A stretch of DNA of 64,000 bases from Dysgonamonadaceae bacterium (GTDB taxonomy: Bacteria > Bacteroidota > Bacteroidia > Bacteroidales > Azobacteroidaceae): the NCBI GenBank assembly GCA_031275735.1, contig JAISOJ010000048.1, forward strand, positions 1-64,000, in the 5' to 3' direction. Shown in pieces: positions 10,601 to 18,451 of this stretch. The notes below the pieces were generated by a model. It was given only the letters and a program-made list of their open reading frames with translations, was not told the DNA's origin and did not search any database. Positions within the stretch are counted from its first letter, which is position 1. The number at the start of each line of letters is the position of its first letter. The translations under genes were made by a program, and so were the position numbers.

Positions 10601-10984
10601 TAAAGGGATTTTGAGTCGGCTTTGCATGGCTAAATTTTGCAGATAGTTGGCCTCTTCAATGGTGATGACATGGAGAAAAGAGCCGATCAGTCCTTCTTTG
10701 GTCAGGCGTTCTATTTCTTCGGTAGATACGCCCGGATAAAAGGCGTTGGCGGTGTTATTTTTCAAATCTTCTTCCGTCATGTTCCGTTCGGCATTGCGAA
10801 TGTGTTCCAATCCGACGAACTGGTTCATTTGCCCGATTTTTTCTTCCAAGGTCATGCGGCTTAATAAATCTTCTACTCGCTTGTCAAGCGGCTGATTTTT
10901 ATCCTTGTAAACAGGATTATCTGCTCTTGAAATTTTCATACACGCTAATAAAGCTAAAAAAACAATTATTCCTTTTTTTATCAT
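7619..10984 (-). CDS. GH3 beta-glycosidase fused to a C-terminal GH26 beta-mannanase domain
   Basis: N-terminal GH3 (RVEDLLSRMTLEEKIGQM..., FVVSDWMDIEHLY nucleophile region, FnIII-like tail) followed by GH26 (LGHQDGLAYGHNWY..., IIFRMFHEHSGDWFWWG acid/base, PAITETG nucleophile). Likely start MIKKGIIVFLALLACMKISRADN at 10984, overlapping the upstream stop (TAATG). Confidence 0.9.
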   Translation of the reverse strand: MIKKGIIVFLALLACMKISRADNPVYKDKNQPLDKRVEDLLSRMTLEEKIGQMNQFVGLEHIRNAERNMTEEDLKNNTANAFYPGVSTEEIERLTKEGLIGSFLHVITIEEANYLQNLAMQSRLKIPLIIGIDAIHGNANAPDNTVYPTNIGLACSFDTLMAYQIAQQTAREMRAMNLHWTFNPNVEVARDPRWGRVGETFGEDPYLVSLMGAATTRGYQGNFSSENVLACIKHFVAGSEPVNGANAAPADLSERTLREIFFPPFKAGINAGGGSLMTAHNEVNGVPAHENEWLMEDVLRKEWGFKGFVVSDWMDIEHLYDVHHTAPSLKEAFYQSIMAGMDMHMHGIHWNEQVGELVKEGRIPLSRIDQSVRRILSAKFLLGLFDENAYCDPEKSMKIRLSDEHRKTALEAARNSIVLLTNNGILPLDEKKYKKIMITGINADDQNILGDWSSLQKEENVITVLEGLQMIAPNTNLTFINQGWDPRNMDVAKVEEAATKAREADLNIVVAGEYMMRFRWNERTSGEDTDRSDIHLVGLQEELIQKVKASGKPTIVILISGRPLGVEWAATHADALINAWEPGMYGGQAIAEILYGKVNPSAKLAVTIPRHAGQIQMVYNHKPSQYFHGYKESPNTPLFPFGYGLSYTTYQYGDIQLDKMEITDNETVSVSIPVTNTGSLPGVEIVQLYIRDEYSTVTRPVKELKDFIRIYLRPGETKTAQFTLTPGKLGFLDKKMHWVIEPGTFQIMTGSSSDNKDLKTAILTVKAFHAPADRNATPETRALHSRLLRLLDKGIMLGHQDGLAYGHNWYNEPNRSDIHDVTGKYPAVNGWDIGHIERGREYNLDSIYFENMKRYMQEGHNRGSINTVSWHSDNIVTGRNAWDCTRNDVVKSVLPGGENHAKYLGWLDRIADFFLDLKDDEGNSLPIIFRMFHEHSGDWFWWGSKQSTPEEYKQLWITTVKYLRDTRNVHNLLYAFSPSETKNISEYMERYPGDDYVDIVGFDCYANGENEKQQPKKIFQQIEKYKKNLKINLDIITAYAEKSGKIPAITETGMEKIPYSEYFTDAVYNTIKDYKIAYILFWRNAYNRPSHFYVPYPGSPGEADFRTFSALPKILMGNYEL

Positions 10985-12246
10985 TATTCCAGTATTTTTT
11001 GATAGAATTGGTATCGGATTTCCCACCAGGAAGCAGGCACATCGTGTCCCTGATCGGGGAAAATATAATATTGTTTTTCCGAATTTATCCGGTTGTATCC
11101 GGCAAAATTGGTGTGCGGGGGGCAAACTTCGTCTTGCAATCCGACAGCCATAATAACAGGGCATTGGATTTGCGGCGCCAGATTTTTAATGTCAAAATAG
11201 CTCAATACTTCGTAGATATGGTCCCAAGTAACGGAAGGATTTTCTTTCCGGTAGTTTTCAAAATCTACTCTGGGCCAATGGACGATTTTGAAATAGTCTT
11301 TGTAGTCGGAAAGGAAGGGGATGAAAGGCGCAGCAGCTTTAATTCGATGGTCTAAAGCGCAGGCGGCTAAAGTGAAAGCGCCTCCTTGGCTTCCGCCTTC
11401 GGCGACGATTTTTTCCGTATCTATTTCCGGGCGGGAGGATACGAAGTCGATGGCGCGCACCAAGTCCATGAAAGCGCCGCGGTAATAGTATGTTTCTTTG
11501 CTTTCCAATCCGTATGTAATCCATTTGCCGTATTTGTTTCCGGCTTCCAATAGTCCTTGCCCGCGTGTGGAGAGGACAAATTCAGCGAAACCGGGATTGT
11601 TGTCCGGATTAGGAATCCAAGGTTTGGAACCGTAACCCATGTAGGAAATGATGACGGGGTGTTTTCCTTTTTTGACAGGAACAACGTAGTATCCTTCAAT
11701 GGTTTCGTTACCAAAGGATTTCATTTTTACGTGATACACTTTTCTGATCTTGGAGGAGGATTTTTTCAATTCGGACAGTTGGTACTCCGGTTTTACCTGG
11801 TCTAATTCTTTTCGGGTACTGTCCCAAAATGATTGAAAATCGGGTTGGGCATCCCCCGGAGAGATAATCTTTTCGGGTTCATAGCCGATGTTGAATTTTT
11901 TTTCTTCACTTTTTTGTCCGTTTGTTTCCTGGTAGATGCAGCAACGGTAGAAACCCGGCGCAGGGAAAGCGAATGTGAAAGTTGTTTGAATAGAGTCATT
12001 TGCATATATTTTAATTTGTTGTGAAAAAGAATATACCGGCAGATAGTCGTCGGAAGTAATGTCCAGATGAATTTGCGATGCAATTGATTGGTTTGTCTGG
12101 TTTTGTAGGACAACTGCAATTGTTCCTTTTTCATCTCCGTAAAATACCCAGTTGTCCCGGATATGGAAAGACAGATCCGGAAAGTTATCTGCCTGTACTA
12201 CAACAGACAGACTGCATAGAAAATAGATTAAAATCGTTTTTTTCAT
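10984..12246 (-). CDS. CE7-like acetyl esterase (acetylxylan esterase/cephalosporin C deacetylase family)
   Basis: GYYVVPVKKGKHPVIISYMGYGSKPW...STRGQG...AEGGSQGGAFTLAACALD...VGLQDEVCPPHTNFAGYN...GHDV: RGQ, GxSQGG, D and H motifs of CE7. Confidence 0.85.
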   Translation of the reverse strand: MKKTILIYFLCSLSVVVQADNFPDLSFHIRDNWVFYGDEKGTIAVVLQNQTNQSIASQIHLDITSDDYLPVYSFSQQIKIYANDSIQTTFTFAFPAPGFYRCCIYQETNGQKSEEKKFNIGYEPEKIISPGDAQPDFQSFWDSTRKELDQVKPEYQLSELKKSSSKIRKVYHVKMKSFGNETIEGYYVVPVKKGKHPVIISYMGYGSKPWIPNPDNNPGFAEFVLSTRGQGLLEAGNKYGKWITYGLESKETYYYRGAFMDLVRAIDFVSSRPEIDTEKIVAEGGSQGGAFTLAACALDHRIKAAAPFIPFLSDYKDYFKIVHWPRVDFENYRKENPSVTWDHIYEVLSYFDIKNLAPQIQCPVIMAVGLQDEVCPPHTNFAGYNRINSEKQYYIFPDQGHDVPASWWEIRYQFYQKILE

Positions 12247-12276
12247 TTCAATTGTTTTTATTAATAAAATGTATCT

Positions 12277-13287
12277 TCAATTTTCTCTCATTATTTTTCT
12301 GATTTGAAGCCCCCATTCTTTCAGGTCATTGTCCGTCCAGTTACTTGCGGGCGAAGCTGGGGATTTTATCATGGAGCAAGTTTCGTCTTTGTCTGAAATC
12401 GACCAGGCTACCCAGCTCAGTCGGTGTTCATCCATCCATTGCAGCCAACTACTCCATTCCATTTGGTCGATAAGTCCGTCGCCAGAGGCTTCCATGCCGG
12501 CGCATTCCGATACGAAAAGGGGTAAGCCTTTTGAGAGGGCATAAGCGGCTTTGTTGCGCAAATCCTGTTTATGGGTGGCGGCGTAGAAATGAAGGGTGTA
12601 CATGATGTTGTCGTAACCGGTAATCGGGTCGTCGGCGACAATGTGTACATCCTGATCCCAATGCGGACTACCGACGAGAATGATGTTGTCTTTGTCAATG
12701 GAACGAATGGTCTTAATAATCTCTATGGAATAGGCTTTTACGTCCGGCCAAGGCATATCGTCCCACGGTTCGTTGAATATTTCGTAAAAGATATTCGGCG
12801 TGTCTTTGTATTTAGTGGCGATTTGGGTGAAAAATGTTTTTGCTTCTTCGAGGTGAATGTAATGTGCGTGCCAATCGATGATTGCATACATATCGTTTTC
12901 AATCGCCGCATCAATTACCGTTGTCAGGCATTGCATCGCTTTTTCCGGTTGCCGCAGGTAAGCTCCATCCGGTTCAACGCCGATAGCTGCCCGGAGGAGG
13001 TTCGGTTTCCAGTCTTTTTTCAGCCATTCTACTGTTTCTTTGGCGTAAAAACGCGGCCACCATTGATGCCATCCTAGACTCACGCCGCGCAGAACAATTG
13101 TGTCTCCGTTCCGGTCGGTTAATGAAGCGCCTTTTACCGCTAATTGACCATGTTTGCCCACGAAAGTAGTATCGACGTCCTGTTCTGCCGGATGGTTGTT
13201 TGCTCTTTCGCAGGCGAAAACGGAAATTGTGAGCAGGCAAGCAAACAATAGATTTTTTTTCCGGTTTTTTGTTTTTTCTGATTTCAT
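12277..13287 (-). CDS. GH5 family glycoside hydrolase (endo-mannanase/glucanase), lipoprotein
   Basis: LVIF-type lipobox (TISVFAC), IFYEIFNEPWDD acid/base, LFVSECAGMEASG nucleophile; start set at MKSEKTKNRKK, which removes the overlap with the upstream gene. Confidence 0.87.
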   Translation of the reverse strand: MKSEKTKNRKKNLLFACLLTISVFACERANNHPAEQDVDTTFVGKHGQLAVKGASLTDRNGDTIVLRGVSLGWHQWWPRFYAKETVEWLKKDWKPNLLRAAIGVEPDGAYLRQPEKAMQCLTTVIDAAIENDMYAIIDWHAHYIHLEEAKTFFTQIATKYKDTPNIFYEIFNEPWDDMPWPDVKAYSIEIIKTIRSIDKDNIILVGSPHWDQDVHIVADDPITGYDNIMYTLHFYAATHKQDLRNKAAYALSKGLPLFVSECAGMEASGDGLIDQMEWSSWLQWMDEHRLSWVAWSISDKDETCSMIKSPASPASNWTDNDLKEWGLQIRKIMREN

Positions 13288-13295
13288 TTTACTTG

Positions 13296-14660
13296 TTATT
13301 TTAGTGATGGTATTTCGCCGCGTGAAATTACTTTTTCGTTGGCGAAAGCGTTTTTCCAATAGGCGGCGTTTGCATGTTGATGCGCTTCACTGTTGAAAGC
13401 GCTTCCGGAAAGGTTATTTGTTCTTTCGTAATCGTACCACGACATAAACCACGACCACGTAGCGCCGGCGTTCCACTGTTCGGTAATTCCGGCCACGTTT
13501 CCACATTCGCTGAGGGCGATTATTTTATGGGGGAAACGGTTTTTCAATGCGTTGTATTCTTGCAACATTCCGCGGGCTTCCGGTTTGTTGTACATATCCC
13601 GTCCGATGATATCCACATATTCGTCGCCGGGATACCAATCATTGTCGTTGAGTTCGGCTGTCCAGACCCAAATCAGGTTGTTCAATCCTTTTTCCTGAAA
13701 GAAGTCGAACATGATTTTCCAAAGCTCTTTGCAAGGTTGAGCGCCTTTTGCGCCCCACCAAAACCATCCTCCGGCGGCTTCGTGCAGGGGTCGCCAGATG
13801 ACGGGTATATTTTTTTGTTTCAAAAGTAAAAGGTTATTGCTTATTTTTTCCAAATCGGCTTTGATTACGCCGTTTTCGTAAGTTCCTTCCCGAACGGCTT
13901 TGGAAATATCGAACGAAGTTTTGTCCGTATAAAACTCATAATTGTTGCTTCCCTGACCGACAGGTACATTCCAGTGCCACATAGCGGCGACTATTCCGTT
14001 GTTGTTCCACCAGTCTTCCACGACTTGGGTATTTTCGTAATTAATCCAGTTGGCAGGAGAGGCGTAGAGGTGGATGTAATCGAAAGCGTTCAGGGCAGGG
14101 TATTTCCCTGTGTGATGATAGACCCATTCGGCCTCGTTGGTATTCCAGTTGACGTTGGCAACTGTACCGGAAATGATTTTTTTTCCATGATTTTCTTTCA
14201 GGAAATTGTATAGTTTTACGGCTTCGGGGGAAGGGGTTTTTGTTACTAAGGCGCTGACTTCCACCGGCGGTAAAGCGTCTGTGGTAAAAGTCAGGGAAAA
14301 CGGTTCGGGATTCAATTTACCGGGCAAGGCTTTTATGGAATTTTTTTCCAGTATGAGCGTGTATTCCGTTTTTTCGTCCAATCGATCCAAATATACGGTC
14401 AATGTATTTTCCGAAGCAATCGCTTCCTCGACATCAGTTCCGTTCAACTTCATTTTTGTTTCATCAATGACGGTAATTTTCCTGTCGAAAGTAAAAACGA
14501 CGCTATCGGTCTGCGGCGAAACCACAGCGTTGTTTGCCGGAACAGTTGAAACTAATGCCGCTACGGATTCCTCCTCAAGGAGATCGTTGTTGTCTTTGTC
14601 GTCGCAGGCAAAAAAGAGCGGCGCAATAAATCCTACTATGAATAATAATTTATAGTTCAT
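13296..14660 (-). CDS. GH26 beta-mannanase with N-terminal Ig-like (Big_5/SbsA-type) domain, lipoprotein
   Basis: Lipobox LFFAC; SSTVPANNAVVSPQTDSVVFTFDRKI-type Ig domain; IPVIWRPLHEAAGGWFWWGAKG and KIIALSECGN catalytic motifs. Confidence 0.92.
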   Translation of the reverse strand: MNYKLLFIVGFIAPLFFACDDKDNNDLLEEESVAALVSTVPANNAVVSPQTDSVVFTFDRKITVIDETKMKLNGTDVEEAIASENTLTVYLDRLDEKTEYTLILEKNSIKALPGKLNPEPFSLTFTTDALPPVEVSALVTKTPSPEAVKLYNFLKENHGKKIISGTVANVNWNTNEAEWVYHHTGKYPALNAFDYIHLYASPANWINYENTQVVEDWWNNNGIVAAMWHWNVPVGQGSNNYEFYTDKTSFDISKAVREGTYENGVIKADLEKISNNLLLLKQKNIPVIWRPLHEAAGGWFWWGAKGAQPCKELWKIMFDFFQEKGLNNLIWVWTAELNDNDWYPGDEYVDIIGRDMYNKPEARGMLQEYNALKNRFPHKIIALSECGNVAGITEQWNAGATWSWFMSWYDYERTNNLSGSAFNSEAHQHANAAYWKNAFANEKVISRGEIPSLK

Positions 14661-14782
14661 GTTGGTTTTACAATCTTACAGATTGTGTTTCCTTATCGTT
14701 TTGTTTTTAATTGATTTTTATGAACGATTGAAAAACAAGGGCAAAGCTTTACACTTCACCCTTGTCGTTTGTTTTTTCTTTG

Positions 14783-17137
14783 TTAATTAATTAATGTTAC
14801 CTTTGAAACGATCATGTTCTGACCTCCGAAAATGATAGCCGTTGTTGACCAGCCGTCACTGACGTTTAATATTACATCCAGAATGGCTTGTGTCAATACA
14901 ATTTCGTAGGTAGTACCGTCTGCCGGTACACTTACAGATCCCCATTGTGGATCAAAATTCGGATCGTCGGGGATAGCTACTTTGCTCCAAGCGGCATCTT
15001 GCAATGCAAATTGCGGATTTTCCGCAGTTGCTGTATAATAGAGTTTCAGTATTGTACCGGCTCTAACTCCCTCAAACGATTCTTTATATATACGCAAGGT
15101 ATTCGCCCAATTTCCAAAATCGACCGTTTCTTCCGAAATTACCGTTTCAGCCGGCGCACTTCCTGTGAAGATGGATACTTTAGAAACAATTGCGCCTGCT
15201 CCGGTCAACAGTATGGCCGATTGACTCCAACCATCGGAAACCTCCAAAATCGTATGGAGAATATCGGCAGTAAGAACAAATTCTACTTCTGTTGTGCCTT
15301 CGGGAAGGCTTACCGTACCCCATTGCGGATCAAAATTCGGATGGTCGATCGTTAATTTTGTCCAATTGGCATCGCTAAATGCGATAGAAGCGTCGGAAGC
15401 TATGGTTGATAGAGTCACTTTCATTTTGGAACCTGCCGGGACATTTTCGAAATATTCTTTGTTCAAACGTACCGGTTCGCCCCAGTTCAATTCATAAAGT
15501 CCTTCCCAAATGACTGTTTCGATAATGCCAGCACCTATTACCGGAATGGTATAAACGGCTTCTCCGTTGGAGGAAACAAGTTTCAGTTCGGTGTTGCCGC
15601 GGGCATTGTTGGGAATGGCAATGTACAATTTCGGCGCGTCGAGGATATATTTCGCTGAAATGCCGTTTATTTGTACATCGGTTAATTTATCGCCGTTTTC
15701 AATTTCAAGACTTAATGCGCTCCCTGCGTGAATTTCAGCTTTTGGCCCCGGCGGGTTGGGTATGTATGCAAAAAGGGGCGCTGTTATTTCCAATGTGGAT
15801 TCTACGGTTTCGCCGTTTGCCATAGTCAGGACAAATTTTCCCGAAACGGCATTCAACGGAACGGTTACAGTCAAGTTGTCCGGTGCGGAAGGCGCAACTT
15901 CTACTATAACGCTATCGGTTACAGTTGTGAAGGTTACGGCAACGACTAAGTCCAGATTGCGGCCTTGCAAGACGACGTCGGAACCTCCTGGTGCTGGTTT
16001 CGGGCTATAGGAAACGAGGTCGGGTTTCTGCGTCACAATGGCAAGTGGAACGGTTTTACCGCTTGCTGTGTTTAGTTGCAACTCGCCGCTTGTAGCTTTT
16101 TCGGGCATCTTCACTTTGATTTCGGTGGCGGATTGGGAACTTGGGGCCACAGCTTCGTCTACTCCGGGGAATTGGATCGTGGTTACCAGTTCCAAATTTA
16201 TACCTGTAATTGTGATTTCATCGCCGTCCCGCAGTTCTTCGCTGGGCGTGATTTTCAATTGGGCAGGCATTGCAACGCCTATATTCGCAATTACTACTTG
16301 TACTCCTGAAGCAGGTATCATCACGATTGCGCCATCGCTTACGTCGTTGGGGAGCGTAAATTTAAGCGCATCGTTTTCTACCGTAAAAGGCGTTTCGGTA
16401 CCGTTAGGCATTGCTACTTTCACTACCAAATCCAGGTCTTTACCTGCTGTGGCAATCTCTTCACCGGGTTTTTTGTCCGTTAAGTCCAAGACTTCGTTCA
16501 CCGATGGGAGTACTACTTGCAAAGGCTCCAACGTTTGATATTCGAGCGGAATAGGATCGTTATTCGCCAAAATAACAATACCGGTTTGCGCTTCTGCCGG
16601 AAGTGCAAGCTCAATTTTGGTGCGTTCCCATTTTATAAAATCTTTCCCTTCTATCTCTACTTTATCCGAAAAAATAACTTTTTCTATCAAGTTGAAATAA
16701 TTACCTTCGATAGTTAAAACTTGACCGGCTTTGATGGGTTGGGGAGTCATCTTGGTAATTTCAATCGGCTCTGAAATAGTTAATGAATCTTTCGAACTCA
16801 ATTCGAGATTATTGGGCCCAATCAGTTTAATGATTCCCGCTACGGTTTCCTGCGGAACAAGCACTTTGATTAACTTGCCGTCAATAACTTCAATATCGGT
16901 AATTTCAATATTGTTTGGCAGAATTACTTTGGTAATTTTGTCCAGGTTTGTACCTGCGAAACTTAATCTTTGTCCGCGTAAAGCCGGATTCGGACCGAAT
17001 GCTTTTAATGTTATTTCTTTACTACTCAACGAATTGGTGTCAAACTCTTCGTTTTCGCAAGCCGAAAAAATAAAAGCCGAACAAAATACGACAAGAAGTA
17101 TTTTCTGAATATTTGATATTAAATTTTTCTTATTCAT
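14783..17137 (-). CDS. Surface glycan-binding protein with multiple IPT/TIG-like repeats and two C-terminal repeated domains
   Basis: Lipobox FIFSAC; repeats of the type 'P.ITKMTPQPIKAGQVLTIEGNYFNLIEKVIF'; duplicated C-terminal segments (FDPQWGTVSLPEGTTEVEFVLTADIL... / FDPQWGSVSVPADGTTYEIVLTQAIL...). Confidence 0.8.
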   Translation of the reverse strand: MNKKNLISNIQKILLVVFCSAFIFSACENEEFDTNSLSSKEITLKAFGPNPALRGQRLSFAGTNLDKITKVILPNNIEITDIEVIDGKLIKVLVPQETVAGIIKLIGPNNLELSSKDSLTISEPIEITKMTPQPIKAGQVLTIEGNYFNLIEKVIFSDKVEIEGKDFIKWERTKIELALPAEAQTGIVILANNDPIPLEYQTLEPLQVVLPSVNEVLDLTDKKPGEEIATAGKDLDLVVKVAMPNGTETPFTVENDALKFTLPNDVSDGAIVMIPASGVQVVIANIGVAMPAQLKITPSEELRDGDEITITGINLELVTTIQFPGVDEAVAPSSQSATEIKVKMPEKATSGELQLNTASGKTVPLAIVTQKPDLVSYSPKPAPGGSDVVLQGRNLDLVVAVTFTTVTDSVIVEVAPSAPDNLTVTVPLNAVSGKFVLTMANGETVESTLEITAPLFAYIPNPPGPKAEIHAGSALSLEIENGDKLTDVQINGISAKYILDAPKLYIAIPNNARGNTELKLVSSNGEAVYTIPVIGAGIIETVIWEGLYELNWGEPVRLNKEYFENVPAGSKMKVTLSTIASDASIAFSDANWTKLTIDHPNFDPQWGTVSLPEGTTEVEFVLTADILHTILEVSDGWSQSAILLTGAGAIVSKVSIFTGSAPAETVISEETVDFGNWANTLRIYKESFEGVRAGTILKLYYTATAENPQFALQDAAWSKVAIPDDPNFDPQWGSVSVPADGTTYEIVLTQAILDVILNVSDGWSTTAIIFGGQNMIVSKVTLIN

Positions 17138-17155
17138 GATTGTAATTATTTGTAA

Positions 17156-18433
17156 TTAGGGTACTACACGAATGTTGTCTATTAATATAACCGGATCGCA
17201 GTTCGTACCGACGGCGTCTTTTTCATTGAATTTTTCAAGTCCGAAATTGGTCAGGTAAATATCCAAATTATTAAATGTATTCGGTAGTTGTTGCAACGAT
17301 CCACCCATAAATCCGATATCTATACCGGCATTGTTATATTTAAATTCAGAAAGAGGAATTGAAATAGTTTCCCAACCATCAGTTGTATAAGAACCGGTTG
17401 TTTGCCAGGGAATCCAAAATGCGCGAGCGTATTGATTGCTTTGATCCCAAAGCGGGTCGTTGTTATTTACCGGAGGCGCAAAATAAAATACCATCGGAAG
17501 TCCTGTCCATGCTTCCAATACATTTACTTCAAATTTCAAAGTAGAAGTAGCCGGATCACTGGAAAACAAATTATCAGTGCCATAACCATGATTTCCGCCA
17601 AAATAATAAAGCAATGCGTCGGTAGGGCCATTTGAGTAAACATCGGCAGCAACAGTGCCTGAAAAGCGTGCATAATTTCCTGTCAAAGCAAAATCGGGAT
17701 CATTTTCGACAAACGAAGGTGTATCCCAATCGTAACCTTTATTGCCTATACCTTCAAAGTCCATAATCCAACCGCGGTCGTCGTGGAAAACATCTTTGGA
17801 ACGCCCACTACTACCATACAGCGTTTTTACTTCAATGGCGCCTTTTATATCCATTGCGGGGGCTTTGAATACTATTTTGTTTTTTTCCACGCTTACCAAA
17901 TCCGAAGTGGGTACTTCATAGTCGCCGATGAACACTTTTATCAGACTGAAGTCGGGAGTTAAAAAGTAATCTCCGATAAGGACTGCTTCACTGCTTTCGG
18001 GCACTTGTTCGCATTTGATTCGGGTAAGTATCGGAGCTGGAATTTTTACTTCAAAGTCGTAATCAATCGTGTCTTTGGCGCCCGTAACAAAATACAGTTT
18101 ATCGGTTTCCAAGGTTGGTAAATCTTTCGGCACGTTCACAAAAAGCGTGTTTTTGGTAATCATATTAACATTCAACAAGGCTTTTACATCGTTGAACCAA
18201 ATTTCCTGAACACTTGTCAGATTTTCACCGATAATGAGGATGTTTTCTTCCATATAAGCGCCGGTGAGCAATTGTCCTGCTAAATTGCTGTCTTGATAGC
18301 GGATGTAATGGATCGTCGGCAGGCCATCGGTCGTTTCGTATTTTCCGGGCGTTTCTTCTTCGCATGATGTAAATAGGAGCGAGGAAAAGAAAAGTAATAC
18401 CGGAAGTATTTTATTTATATTATTAAATTTCAT
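17156..18433 (-). CDS. Surface glycan-binding protein (IPT/TIG type, SusE/F position)
   Basis: Lipobox LLFTSC, YMEENILIIGENLTSVQEIWFNDVKA IPT-like repeats and a glycan-binding-like C-terminus; directly follows SusD. Confidence 0.78.
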   Translation of the reverse strand: MKFNNINKILPVLLFFSSLLFTSCEEETPGKYETTDGLPTIHYIRYQDSNLAGQLLTGAYMEENILIIGENLTSVQEIWFNDVKALLNVNMITKNTLFVNVPKDLPTLETDKLYFVTGAKDTIDYDFEVKIPAPILTRIKCEQVPESSEAVLIGDYFLTPDFSLIKVFIGDYEVPTSDLVSVEKNKIVFKAPAMDIKGAIEVKTLYGSSGRSKDVFHDDRGWIMDFEGIGNKGYDWDTPSFVENDPDFALTGNYARFSGTVAADVYSNGPTDALLYYFGGNHGYGTDNLFSSDPATSTLKFEVNVLEAWTGLPMVFYFAPPVNNNDPLWDQSNQYARAFWIPWQTTGSYTTDGWETISIPLSEFKYNNAGIDIGFMGGSLQQLPNTFNNLDIYLTNFGLEKFNEKDAVGTNCDPVILIDNIRVVP

Positions 18434-18451
18434 GACTGTAATTATTTTGAA

